Shown piece after piece: positions 1 to 9,179 of a stretch of DNA of 64,000 nt (position 1 is its first letter; each line of letters opens with the position of its first letter). The DNA is from VYFG01 sp965213885 (GTDB lineage: Bacteria; Pseudomonadota; Gammaproteobacteria; Arenicellales; Poriferihabitantaceae). The stretch spans positions 496,001 to 560,000 of the forward strand of contig OZ243919.1 of the NCBI GenBank assembly GCA_965213885.1, read 5' to 3'. Made by a program: the position numbers and the translations under genes. The notes below the pieces were generated by a model that made no database searches, was not told the origin of the DNA, and saw nothing but the letters and a program-made list of their open reading frames with translations.

Positions 1-1
1 G

Positions 2-697
2 GAGCAGGTTGTGGACCGGAACCTGGTTTCATACGAATCTGCGGCAAAGGAGTGGCATGTCGATTTCGCCAGTCGGTTCAACGGCCGGTTCGGGCCGTTC
101 GATCTCGGGCTCAGCATGTTCGATGGTACCAACCGGGAGCCCGTCCTGATGCCGACGCTGTCCAGCTCCGGACTCGTCCTCGCGCCGCATTATGAACAGA
201 TTCGCCAGTACGGCCTGGACGCCCAGTTCACCACCGGTTCCCTGCTGCTCAAGCTCGAGGCCATCCACCGCACCGGCGCGAAGAGCAGTCGGCTCGATCA
301 GCACTTCAATTTCGAGGAAGAGGATTTCTCGGCCTATGTCGCGGGTGGGGAGTACACATTCAGTTCCGTATGGGACTCGAACGCTGATCTTGTCCTGTTT
401 GCCGAATGGATGCATGACGAACGGGGTCAGTGGGCCACCAATGCATTCGAGAATGACCTGTTCCTGGCCGCGCACCTCGGACTGAACGACGTCCAGAGCA
501 CCGAATTCACCGTCAGCGTGCTGGCCTCACTCGAGAACAGCAGTTACATACTTGGTGCCGAGCTCAAGCGCCGTCTCACGGACTATTGGTTCCTCCATCT
601 CGAGGCCTCCACCTACCATGAGGTCGACGAGACGGACGCCGTATACACGGCGCGACGCGACAGCTTCGTGAGGGTGAACCTGGACTACAATTTCTAG
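2..697 (+). CDS. Outer-membrane beta-barrel protein, C-terminal part (cut by window edge)
   Basis: The reading frame is open from the first bases of the window, so this is the C-terminal end of a longer gene; the GTG at position 11 is probably internal. The visible 231 residues alternate polar and aromatic/hydrophobic residues in strand-length stretches and end in a terminal phenylalanine (LDYNF), the usual outer-membrane assembly signal of barrel proteins. I cannot assign a substrate or a named family. It converges with the MMPL exporter gene, with about 115 bases between the stops, so it belongs to an operon lying to the left of the window. A porin-like or DUF1302-like barrel is possible. 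Confidence 0.6.
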   Translation, partial: EQVVDRNLVSYESAAKEWHVDFASRFNGRFGPFDLGLSMFDGTNREPVLMPTLSSSGLVLAPHYEQIRQYGLDAQFTTGSLLLKLEAIHRTGAKSSRLDQHFNFEEEDFSAYVAGGEYTFSSVWDSNADLVLFAEWMHDERGQWATNAFENDLFLAAHLGLNDVQSTEFTVSVLASLENSSYILGAELKRRLTDYWFLHLEASTYHEVDETDAVYTARRDSFVRVNLDYNF

Positions 698-813
698 CAC
701 TGCCCGGGGATGAAGCCCCAGATTGCGACTCACCGCTCGCCGCCGGACGTGCAGGGCCGTACCGGGCCTGCCTTCAGGTGCCGGGAGGCTCAGGCGGGAA
801 CGAAAGGAACCGG

Positions 814-3099
814 TCAGCGATCAAACCGGATCAGCAGCGCCGGCAGCAGCAGAAAATCCACCACGATGGCCAGCATGATCACGATCGCCACCAGCAGTCC
901 CAGGTTGGCGTTCAGAAGGAAGGGGGATGTCGAGATGACCATGAATCCCGCGGACAGGGCGACCGAGGTGATCCAAAGGGCAATGCCAACCGTTGAAAAC
1001 GCGTAACGCACGGATTCGACGGGATCAAGCCCCTGTTCCCGGCGCGCCCTCAGGTATTTGCTCATGAAATGGATGGTGTCATCCACCACGATCCCCAGGG
1101 TCATGGTGCCGACAACGGAAAGACCCAGTCCGATCTCCCCGTTCGCAAGCCCCCAGATGCCGAATGCCATGGCTGCGGGGGCGACGTTCGGTATCAGGGT
1201 AAGTAACCCGTAACGCAGGGATTTCAGCACGAAGATCAGGAGTGCGGAAATGGCGGTCAGAGCGAGGGCGGTGCCCACCAGCATGCCGAGTGCATTTCGG
1301 AAACCGATATACGAGAACATCATCGGGGGGCTTGCACCGGTGGTTCTGATGTCCGGCGTATTGCCGGCCATCCATTCATCCACCCGTCCCTCGAATGCCA
1401 GGAGCTCGGTGGTCGAGAGGGTTTCCAGGGTGACGCTGAGCCGCGAGCTTTGCTTGCCGATGTCGATCTGGTTGTTCAGGTCAAGGCCGTAGGGCAGGGA
1501 CATTTCATAGAGCAGCAGGTATTGCGCGGCCATGTCCCGCTCTTCGGGCAGGCGATACCATTCGGGTTCATCACCGTGCATGCTCCGGTTGATCCGCTTG
1601 AAGATGTCGGACAGTGTGCTGACATGGATGACTTCGGGCTGCTCCCGCAGCCATGACGTCAGGCGCGCCACCTGTTCGAGGTATGCCGGGTCGGCAATGC
1701 CGCCCGGGACTCCGGCATCCAGGGAGTAGTCGATGAAATACATCCCCGTCAGGTTCTCCACCACGAAATCCGTATCGGTGCGAAACGGGATTCGCTCATC
1801 GAAGTACTCCACGAACACGTCGTTCAGCTCATTGCGCGGGATGGCGGCGATGAGGCCGATGATCAGGAGACACATGACGGGCGTCAGCATGCCCCTGCGG
1901 CGGATCACCCAATCCGCGAAGAGGGCAATGATTTCGGTGCCGTACTCCCGCTGCTTCCTGCGTGACACCGGCAGCAGCGTGACCAGGGCGGGGAGCGTGG
2001 TCACCGAGAACCACCATGCGAACATGACGCCGGCCGCGGAGATGTTGCCCAGATCCCTGAACGGGGGCACTTCGCTGAAATTCAGGGCCAGGAAGCCGAT
2101 GGCGGTCGTCACCGAGGTCAGGAAAACCGGGCTGAAGTTGATCCGCAGGCTTTCGGCCATGGCTTCCCGCCTGCCCATGCCGGCACGGTACCTCTGCACC
2201 CAGGTTGTCAGTACGTGCACGCAGTCGGCCACTGCGAGCGTGAGAATGATGGTCGGGGCGGACATGGACGGCGGCGTCAGCCGGACCCCCGCCCAGCCGG
2301 CGACACCCATGGCGCAGGCAACAGACAGGACAATGGTGACCAGCGTGCCGAAGGTGCCGGTCAGCCCCCTGAGCTGAAGGAATACCAGGAGCAGGATAAT
2401 GCCCAGCGCGACCGGGATCAGGTGGGTGATGTCATGGATCGCGGCTTCCGGGAAAGCCTGGTTCAGCATCATGATGCCGGTGAGATACACCCGGATCTCC
2501 GGATAGGCATGCTCGATGTAACCCTTCACGCTGCGGACATGGGCGGCCACTTCGGGCCCCTCCTTCGCCTCGTTCTCGCCCGGCAGTTCCACGGTGACGT
2601 TGATGGCCGCGACGTGGGCCTGCGGCGACACCAGCCGGTGCACCAGAGACGGTTCTTTCACGGCGATCCCGCGTATGCGCTCCAGGTCCTCCGGTGTCAG
2701 GGACGCGGCATCCTCATAGAGGTCCGAGACGGTCAGTTCGTCACCCTGCGCCACCGTGTGCTGGTAGTTTGACAGTGAATCCACGCGGATAGAGTAGGGG
2801 GTATCCCACAACCGGTCGGTGGCGTCGGTTACGGCAGCGAGAAATTCCGGGTTGAAGACCTCGCCGCTTCGCGGTGCCATCACGAACAGCACGTTGTCGT
2901 TCTTGACGTAGGTGTCCTGCAGGTTTTCGAAGGCCAGCAGGTGGGGATCGTCGCCGGTGAAGAATGTCCGGTAATCGTTGGTGAAGGAGAGGTACTGTCC
3001 GCCGAAAGCGGCACAGGCAGTCACCACCAGGGAGACGGCAAGTGTCAGCAACCGGTGCCGGGTGACGAATTGCCCCCAGGTTTGCGCCAGCTGTTCCAT
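814..3099 (-). CDS. MMPL/RND-superfamily exporter
   Basis: An inner-membrane exporter of about 761 residues with the duplicated RND layout: a TM segment near the N terminus, a large periplasmic loop, a TM bundle, a second periplasmic loop and a second TM bundle. The first bundle carries LTLAVADCVHVLTTW and the second GIVVDDTIHFMSKYL, the paired acidic/His motifs of the hopanoid/lipid-type MMPL exporters that use the proton gradient. I chose the ATG at 3097-3099 because the 30 upstream residues are Pro/Arg-rich and precede a normal short cytoplasmic N terminus; no strong ribosome site decides it. The substrate is unknown; lipids or hydrophobic compounds are typical of the family. It has no adaptor gene beside it. 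Confidence 0.85.
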   Translation of the reverse strand: MEQLAQTWGQFVTRHRLLTLAVSLVVTACAAFGGQYLSFTNDYRTFFTGDDPHLLAFENLQDTYVKNDNVLFVMAPRSGEVFNPEFLAAVTDATDRLWDTPYSIRVDSLSNYQHTVAQGDELTVSDLYEDAASLTPEDLERIRGIAVKEPSLVHRLVSPQAHVAAINVTVELPGENEAKEGPEVAAHVRSVKGYIEHAYPEIRVYLTGIMMLNQAFPEAAIHDITHLIPVALGIILLLVFLQLRGLTGTFGTLVTIVLSVACAMGVAGWAGVRLTPPSMSAPTIILTLAVADCVHVLTTWVQRYRAGMGRREAMAESLRINFSPVFLTSVTTAIGFLALNFSEVPPFRDLGNISAAGVMFAWWFSVTTLPALVTLLPVSRRKQREYGTEIIALFADWVIRRRGMLTPVMCLLIIGLIAAIPRNELNDVFVEYFDERIPFRTDTDFVVENLTGMYFIDYSLDAGVPGGIADPAYLEQVARLTSWLREQPEVIHVSTLSDIFKRINRSMHGDEPEWYRLPEERDMAAQYLLLYEMSLPYGLDLNNQIDIGKQSSRLSVTLETLSTTELLAFEGRVDEWMAGNTPDIRTTGASPPMMFSYIGFRNALGMLVGTALALTAISALLIFVLKSLRYGLLTLIPNVAPAAMAFGIWGLANGEIGLGLSVVGTMTLGIVVDDTIHFMSKYLRARREQGLDPVESVRYAFSTVGIALWITSVALSAGFMVISTSPFLLNANLGLLVAIVIMLAIVVDFLLLPALLIRFDR

Positions 3100-3321
3100 G
3101 TTCAGGGATCGTCGTGCCAGGTGGACGCCTCCGTCCGGGAGTGCGGCGACTGTTGCGGGTGGAGCCGGTCGGTCCGTCCAGGCAGGCAATCACGGCATTG
3201 AACCGGCGTTCCAGATCCAGAGCCTGCAAGTCCCGGACGGAACTTCATGGATTTCCCCTCCTGCCGGTGGCATGCCGGCCTTTCGACATGTCGAGCGCAA
3301 AGCCGTTGTTCGATGTCGGGA

Positions 3322-5217
3322 TCATGCTGGATTCTGCCCGGCGGCCCCGCAGGTGAACGAGCGGATCAGGTCCACCACCGATTGCCCATAGCGCTCCTGT
3401 TTGCCGGTGCCGATCCCGTCAATCTCCACAAGGGATCCCACATCAACCGGCTTGCGGGTGGCCAGTTTGGCCAGCGTGGCATCGTGGAAGATCACATAGG
3501 GCGGCACGTTCTGGTCCCTGGCCAGGTCAGCACGCAAGCGCCGCAGCGCCTCGAACAGCGCCTGGTCCCCTTCGTCGAGAACGGCGGGCGTCTTCCTGCC
3601 GGTGCGTGATTTTCCTTGCGCGGGTTTCTGCTGCACGCGCTGCATGAATCGTGCTTCCTCTCGCAGCAGCGGTCGGCAGGACGGGCTCAACAGGAGGCTG
3701 CCGTGCCCGCCGTCGTCCATGGCCAGCATGCCGGTGGCGATCAGTTGCCGGAACAGGTTGCGCCATTGCCTTTCGTCCAGGTCGGTACCGGTACCGAACA
3801 GTTCCAGGCGATCGTGGCCATTGCGCTGCATGCGTTCGTCGGCCTTGCCGCGCAACACGCTGATGAGGTAGCCCACGCCGAACCGTTGCCCTGTCCGGTA
3901 GACGCAGGACAGTGCCAGTCTTGCGTTCTGCGTGCTGTCGAAAACCTCCGGGGGCCACAGGCAGTTGTCGCAGTTGCCGCAATCCGATTCCATGTCCTCA
4001 TCGAAATAGGCAAGAAGCGCCTTTCGCCTGCAGGTCGTGATCTCGCACCATCCGAGCAGTGTTCGCAGCTTGTGCTGCATGACCTGCTTGTGGGGTCCGG
4101 CTGCGTCCGAGTTTTCCACGAAATTTCCCAGGGTCATGACATCGCCGAGGCTGTAGGACATCCAGGCGGATGCCGGCAGTCCGTCCCGTCCCGCCCGGCC
4201 GGTTTCCTGATAATACGCTTCCAGATTCTTCGGCAGGTTGAGATGGGCGACGAAACGCACGTCCGGCTTGTCGATGCCCATGCCAAAGGCAATGGTTGCC
4301 ACCACGATGATGCCTTCCTCATGCAGGAAGCGGTGCTGGTTGTGGGCACGCTCGGCGTCAGACATGCCGGCATGATAGGGCAGTGCGACACGGCCCCGAT
4401 CGGTGAGCCAGCGGGCGACCTCCTCCGTACGTCGGCGACTGAGGCAGTAGACGATGCCGGCATCGCCCGGATGCTGGGTTTCGAGAAACCGCCAGAGTTC
4501 ATCGCGTCCGTTGCGTGCATCCGCCACCCGGTAGCAGATGTTGGGCCGGTCGAAGCTGTGCAGGAATTGGCGCGACTGCTCCAGGTGCAGGTGTTCGATG
4601 ATCTCCCTGCGAACCCGCCGGTCCGCGGTGGCGGTCAGTGCGATCCGGGGAACGTCGGGAAAACGCTCCGGGAGGCAGTCAAGCTGGCGATACTCCTTGC
4701 GGAAGTCATGCCCCCACTGGGAGACGCAATGGGCTTCGTCGATGGCAAACAGGCTGATCCGGTGCCGGTGGAGCAGGCCCAGGGTTTCCGGCATCAGCAG
4801 ACGCTCCGGAGACAGGTAGAGCAGTTTGAGATCCCCCGTGGAAAGCCGTTGGAGCGTATCCCGGCGCTGCGCGTGGTCCTGGGTTGAATTGAGATAGCCG
4901 GCATCAATGCCGAATTGCCGCAATGCCGCCACCTGGTCCTGCATCAGGGCGATGAGCGGGGACACCACCACGGCGGTTCCGCCCATGACCAGGGCGGGCA
5001 ATTGGTAGCACAGGGACTTGCCGCCGCCCGTAGGCATCAGAACCATGCAATCGCCTCCGGAAACCAGCGTGTCGATGATTTCCTTCTGGTGATGACGGAA
5101 GTGGTCGTAACCGAAAACCTCCCTGAGGACCTTCTCCGGACGTTCAGTCAATGCTTGTTGTCTTTTCGGGTTTTCCGGCGGTTGTCGCACCCGGGCCGGA
5201 ATAGTGGTTTTCAACAC
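3322..5217 (-). CDS. recQ: ATP-dependent DNA helicase RecQ
   Basis: A 3'-5' superfamily 2 helicase acting in recombination and fork repair. In 631 residues the expected order is visible: Walker A MPTGGGKSLCYQ near residue 61, the aromatic-rich DEAH box AIDEAHCVSQWGHDF near 158, the RecQ zinc-binding cysteines around 385-420 (CRRK then CGNCDNC), a winged-helix region, and an HRDC domain at about 530-610. Length is normal for RecQ. The first 25 residues are unlike the family and the true start could be slightly internal. It is transcribed alone and is divergent from the EamA permease, with roughly 300 bases between them in which I see no gene. Confidence 0.95.
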   Translation of the reverse strand: MLKTTIPARVRQPPENPKRQQALTERPEKVLREVFGYDHFRHHQKEIIDTLVSGGDCMVLMPTGGGKSLCYQLPALVMGGTAVVVSPLIALMQDQVAALRQFGIDAGYLNSTQDHAQRRDTLQRLSTGDLKLLYLSPERLLMPETLGLLHRHRISLFAIDEAHCVSQWGHDFRKEYRQLDCLPERFPDVPRIALTATADRRVRREIIEHLHLEQSRQFLHSFDRPNICYRVADARNGRDELWRFLETQHPGDAGIVYCLSRRRTEEVARWLTDRGRVALPYHAGMSDAERAHNQHRFLHEEGIIVVATIAFGMGIDKPDVRFVAHLNLPKNLEAYYQETGRAGRDGLPASAWMSYSLGDVMTLGNFVENSDAAGPHKQVMQHKLRTLLGWCEITTCRRKALLAYFDEDMESDCGNCDNCLWPPEVFDSTQNARLALSCVYRTGQRFGVGYLISVLRGKADERMQRNGHDRLELFGTGTDLDERQWRNLFRQLIATGMLAMDDGGHGSLLLSPSCRPLLREEARFMQRVQQKPAQGKSRTGRKTPAVLDEGDQALFEALRRLRADLARDQNVPPYVIFHDATLAKLATRKPVDVGSLVEIDGIGTGKQERYGQSVVDLIRSFTCGAAGQNPA

Positions 5218-5525
5218 GGGAAGATCCCGGGGCCTTGTTATCGGGGTCCAGGCAAGCGGCCGGCGTGACCTGTGGTGGCGTCCGTTCCTCTCCGGGATGG
5301 ACGGGTTCCTGCCGGGTTATACCACAAGTCTTCCCGCATCTGCCCCGTCCATCCCCGCCCGACTGCGGGCATCTCGAACCTGTGTTGGGGAATCAATCCT
5401 TGCCAGCCATCCGGACAGGTGGCACATTCAGCGGCTACCGAATTTACGGCAGTTTGCCGGGCTGCCTCACATTCACCGGCAGCGATTCCATTCCGTCAAT
5501 TTCCGGGGCCAAGGCATTTCCCGAC

Positions 5526-6401
5526 GTGAGCACCGCCACCAACAACATCAGGGCCGCCGTGCTGGTGATGGCCGGTATGGGCATGATCTCATCCAACGAC
5601 GCCATCATGAAGCTGTCCAGTGAACAACTCGGGGTCGGCCAGCTCCTGTTTGTCCGGGGGGTCCTGGCGGTGGTGCTATTCTCCCTGTACATCAGGTTGA
5701 GCGGCCGGCCGTTCCTGCCTCTGGCCTTCTATTCCCGATGGAACGGTCTGCGCGCAATCTGTGAATGCTGTGCAACGGTGTGTTTCATCACGGGCCTGAC
5801 GCTGCTGCCCATTGCCACCGCCTCCACCCTGGTCTGGGTGGCGCCGATTCTGTTGACCGTGGCAGCGGCGCTGGTGCTTGGCGAGCGGGTCAGGCCCAGC
5901 CGCTGGGCCGCGGTGCTGGCAGGGTTCGCCGGCATACTGCTGGTTACGCGCCCGTTCGACGAGCATTTCACGCCGGCCATGCTGCTCCCGTTGTCGGCCG
6001 CGTTGTTCATCACGGTGCGGGACCTGGTTACTCGTCGAATCGACAGCTCGCTGGACTCCCTCCACGTAGTGCTCGCCACCCTCGCCATCGTCACCGTGGC
6101 CGGCCTGTGCCTGTCCATCACGGACTGGCGTCCGGTCTCCGCTGAACTGGTGGGCTGGCTGGCTCTCAGCGCATTGCTGCTCGGCGGCGGCTTTCTCAGC
6201 CAGATCGTTGCGGTGCGCAGCGGTGAACTGTCGTTCATCGCGCCGTTTTCCTACACGGGAATACTGGTCGCGGTGCTGTATGGCTACCTGATCTGGGACG
6301 AGTTGCCGGACGTTCTGACCATTGCGGGCATCACCCTGATCGTTGGTGCAGGCATGTACATACTGGCGGTTGGACGGATCAGCCGTCGCGGCCTTCGATG
6401 A
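5526..6401 (+). CDS. EamA/DMT-superfamily permease
   Basis: A small ten-helix drug/metabolite transporter of about 291 residues with the two EamA halves visible as repeated hydrophobic helices, and family-like stretches such as ATASTLVWVAPILLTVAAAL in the first half and FSYTGILVAVLYGYLIWDE in the second. The frame is open far upstream, but those residues are not membrane-like; the GTG at 5526, or the ATG at 5568, gives the usual family length. The substrate cannot be read from sequence; amino acids, nucleotides or other metabolites are exported by relatives. Its 3' end overlaps the convergent FAD-dehydrogenase gene by 23 bases. Confidence 0.8.
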   Translation: MSTATNNIRAAVLVMAGMGMISSNDAIMKLSSEQLGVGQLLFVRGVLAVVLFSLYIRLSGRPFLPLAFYSRWNGLRAICECCATVCFITGLTLLPIATASTLVWVAPILLTVAAALVLGERVRPSRWAAVLAGFAGILLVTRPFDEHFTPAMLLPLSAALFITVRDLVTRRIDSSLDSLHVVLATLAIVTVAGLCLSITDWRPVSAELVGWLALSALLLGGGFLSQIVAVRSGELSFIAPFSYTGILVAVLYGYLIWDELPDVLTIAGITLIVGAGMYILAVGRISRRGLR

Positions 6402-7779
6402 CCTTCCCCGGGTTCATGATTCCCTTGGGATCAAGCAGTGACTTGACCTGCTGCATCACACGGTATCTGACGGGCGAGGATAGCCCGGACAGCGATGCGC
6501 GCTTGTCGGTTCCGATGCCGTGTTCCGCCGAAAACGACCCGCCGACCGTATCCAGGCCGTGATAGACCGCCGAATCCACCGGATGCCTCAACTCCGGCAT
6601 GGGCTTGCCCGAGGTGATGGTGGCGTGGATATTGCCATCGCCCAGATGTGCGATGAGAAACGTTCTCAAAGCCGGAGAGACGGCCCGGACGCGTTCGAAG
6701 AGCCCGTCCACGTACTTCGCAAGGCAATCCAGGGGGACGGAGACGTCGTACCAGAATCCATGGGGCCAGGCGTCGTCCACCACGAAACTGTCTTCACGGA
6801 TGCGCCACAATCCGCTGCGTTCCCGCTCGCTCTTGGCAATCACCACATCCGCCAGCATGCCGGAGTCGTACAGGGCCATCAGGGCACCTTCGAAGGAATC
6901 AGCGCGGTGCCCCGGTTCCGTTGTCGCTTCCAGCAGCACCAGCAATTGTTCCGACCCCGGACGGACCTCTACCGGCAGGTTCACCGATAATTCCCCGGCA
7001 ACCTCGATGGCGTAGTCCGGCCACATAGCCTCGGCGGACAGCAGCTGCACGTCGGAGTGATCACGCAGGGCCGCGTATCCGGATACCGCCGGGGTCACGC
7101 CCGGGAAGACAGCCAGCGCGGTGACTCCGGGAGGATCCCTGGGCAGGAGGGACAGCGACAGGCGGGTGATTACGCCCAGGGTCCCCTCGGATCCGATGAA
7201 GAGCTGCCCGATGTCCGGTCCCTCGTTGGCCTTGGTGACGCGCCGCAAGTGGCTGTATACGTTGCCGTCGGGAAGCACCGCCTCCAGGCCGAGAATCCGA
7301 TGCCGCATGACGCCGTTGCGGAATGCCTCGATGCCGCCCGCATTCGTGGCTGCCATCCCGCCGAGGGTCGCGGAGTCCCGGGCCGACAGGTCGATGCCCG
7401 CGGTGAAACCGTGGTCACATGCGGCGGATTCCAGTGCGGCCAGGGTGACCCCGCACTGCACGATCACGGTGCCGCCCAGCGGGTCGATGGATTCGATACG
7501 GTTCATGCGGGAGGTGTCGACAATGAGCTGACCGGGCGAAGCGGTGGCGCCGCCGGACAGACCGGTGCGTCCGCCCTGGGTTACCACCGGGATGCCACCC
7601 CTGTGGCACAGCGCCAGCAGTGCGCTGACCTGCGCCGTGGTATCGGGGAGCGCCATCATGTCGGCGGAGAGATTCTCCGGGTGAAAGCCGGGATGCCGGT
7701 TGGCGAACTCCTCCTTCGTCCGGAATGCGATCCCGGGCAAACGGTCCGGCAGCTGATCCGGGGTGATGCTCATCGGCAT
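6379..7779 (-). CDS. FAD-linked 2-hydroxyacid dehydrogenase (GlcD/D-lactate/D-2-hydroxyglutarate type)
   Basis: A flavoprotein of 466 residues from the ATG at 7777-7779 (a second ATG lies two codons inside). The N-terminal half is the PCMH-type FAD-binding domain, with VVTQGGRTGLSGGA and IGSEGTLGVITRL; the C-terminal half is the FAD-oxidase C domain, with AHLGDGNIHATI and SAEHGIGTDKRASL, whose His and Glu residues bind metal and substrate in D-lactate and D-2-hydroxyglutarate dehydrogenases. It oxidises a D-2-hydroxyacid and passes electrons to a quinone, cytochrome or ETF. The exact acid is not readable; D-2-hydroxyglutarate would be suggestive beside a D-glutamate pathway, but a 357-base gap separates the two and the link is speculative. 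Confidence 0.8.
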   Translation of the reverse strand: MPMSITPDQLPDRLPGIAFRTKEEFANRHPGFHPENLSADMMALPDTTAQVSALLALCHRGGIPVVTQGGRTGLSGGATASPGQLIVDTSRMNRIESIDPLGGTVIVQCGVTLAALESAACDHGFTAGIDLSARDSATLGGMAATNAGGIEAFRNGVMRHRILGLEAVLPDGNVYSHLRRVTKANEGPDIGQLFIGSEGTLGVITRLSLSLLPRDPPGVTALAVFPGVTPAVSGYAALRDHSDVQLLSAEAMWPDYAIEVAGELSVNLPVEVRPGSEQLLVLLEATTEPGHRADSFEGALMALYDSGMLADVVIAKSERERSGLWRIREDSFVVDDAWPHGFWYDVSVPLDCLAKYVDGLFERVRAVSPALRTFLIAHLGDGNIHATITSGKPMPELRHPVDSAVYHGLDTVGGSFSAEHGIGTDKRASLSGLSSPVRYRVMQQVKSLLDPKGIMNPGKVIEGRDG

Positions 7780-8136
7780 GCCAGCGGCCGGGCACGGCTC
7801 ATCGGACGGAAATTCAGTCGCCGGCCGGGGACTTCCGCCATTGCCCGGATCTTGACACTGCCTCGGAGAATCTTGCCAGCTGACCCTCCCGGTTCGTCCC
7901 GGGAAGATAGCGTCGGACCGGGGATTCGCCGTCTCCGAGGCGGACGTTGTCGGCACCCGTCAGCTGGGGCTGTGCCGATGGCGGTGATTTCAGGGAAGGA
8001 CTTGACCGCCACGCTCCCGCCGTGCGGGACAGGAGTTCATGCTTCCGCATCGTCCGCGGATGAGGACGGAACACGACATTGCGATCGGTGGGATCAGTCA
8101 TCTCGCCAATTCTGTCAACTCTGCTGTATCAGCCCC
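7780..8136. other. Intergenic region, no gene seen
   Basis: A 357-base gap between two minus-strand genes. Open frames here have no recognisable protein features. It presumably holds the promoter of the FAD-dehydrogenase gene, but I see no clear consensus promoter or terminator. Confidence 0.4.
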
Positions 8137-9177
8137 TTAGGAATCCAGCAGTGCCCGCCCGAGCTTTCCCGGGCCGAACCGCACGACATCCTCCACGGGC
8201 AGGCCGGTTTCGTCCTCGAGCCGTGCGATCCCATCCCGGGCCCTGGCCTCGGACAGGCGGGCGGTGTTGAGTGCAACGCCAACGGTCTTCGCCGGTGTCA
8301 GGGCGCCGCAGACACGCGCCAGTTCCTCGTTGAGCCGGATGAACGGTTTCAGCGGGGGAACCCGGATATGATCCGGCTTTCGCAGGTGCGTCATGCCGGC
8401 GTGGTGGCAAAGGATCAGGCGATTGGCACAGCTGCCCCGCATCAGGGGCAGCGTGGCGCTGCTGCCGGGATGCAGCAGGGACCCCTGTCCCTCGATGAGA
8501 ATCACGTCATGTTCAGCGACGTCCATGACCGCGGATTCCACCGCGCCGCAGGCGTGGTCCACCTTGAACGCATCCAGCGGAATGCCATGCCCGGTCACGG
8601 TGATGCCGATCTGCCCGGTGGCGACGAACGCCGAGGACACTGTCTGTCTCAGCAGCCAGCGATGAATCTCGAGGCCCGCGGTCATCTTGCCGCAGGCCAT
8701 GTCGGTTCCCACCATCAGGACGCGCCTGTTGTCGAGGGCAGCGGCGCGCCCCGCGGCGATGGCAGGCGTGAAAACCGGTTGTCTGACGTCCCAGATCCAC
8801 TGCTGCCCGGGTGACCGGATTTCCCCCCCGAGCTGATCGTTCAGCCGGTCATGGAGCCCGTTGACAATCGACATGCCGAGTTCAAGGGCGCGGCGTAGGT
8901 GGGGAAACCATTCCCCGGGCACGCGACCCCCGGAAGGGGCCAGACCCAGCACCAGCACGTCGGCGCCCATCCCCCTGGCCACATCCGGGGTGGCCACGAC
9001 CGGAAAAGTGTGGGGCAGGTCGCAGGCGTCACAGACCTTTTTTCCGGCATGTGTGGAGTCCACGACACAGATGACCGGGTTCGGGCTGTAACGCATGACG
9101 CCGTAGCCCATTTTGCCGTAGTCGCTGCCGAGGCTGCCCTCCATATACACGGCAAGCTTGTGATGTTCCTGCAGCAC
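8137..9177 (-). CDS. dgcN: DUF1611 protein, probable D-glutamate N-acetyltransferase
   Basis: A 346-residue DUF1611 protein with a Rossmann-like N-terminal part (VICVVDSTHAGKK) and a P-loop-like motif MVGTDMACGKMTAGL near residue 153 in the C-terminal domain. DUF1611 members encoded next to an enolase-superfamily epimerase have been described in marine Proteobacteria as DgcN, which acetylates D-glutamate with acetyl-CoA; the partner DgcA racemises the N-acetyl product. Here the epimerase gene ends three bases upstream, so the two are co-transcribed. Pathway assignment is inference from that gene pair; I see no deacetylase gene in the window. A less specific call is a DUF1611 P-loop enzyme. 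Confidence 0.7.
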   Translation of the reverse strand: MLQEHHKLAVYMEGSLGSDYGKMGYGVMRYSPNPVICVVDSTHAGKKVCDACDLPHTFPVVATPDVARGMGADVLVLGLAPSGGRVPGEWFPHLRRALELGMSIVNGLHDRLNDQLGGEIRSPGQQWIWDVRQPVFTPAIAAGRAAALDNRRVLMVGTDMACGKMTAGLEIHRWLLRQTVSSAFVATGQIGITVTGHGIPLDAFKVDHACGAVESAVMDVAEHDVILIEGQGSLLHPGSSATLPLMRGSCANRLILCHHAGMTHLRKPDHIRVPPLKPFIRLNEELARVCGALTPAKTVGVALNTARLSEARARDGIARLEDETGLPVEDVVRFGPGKLGRALLDS

Positions 9178-9179
9178 GT

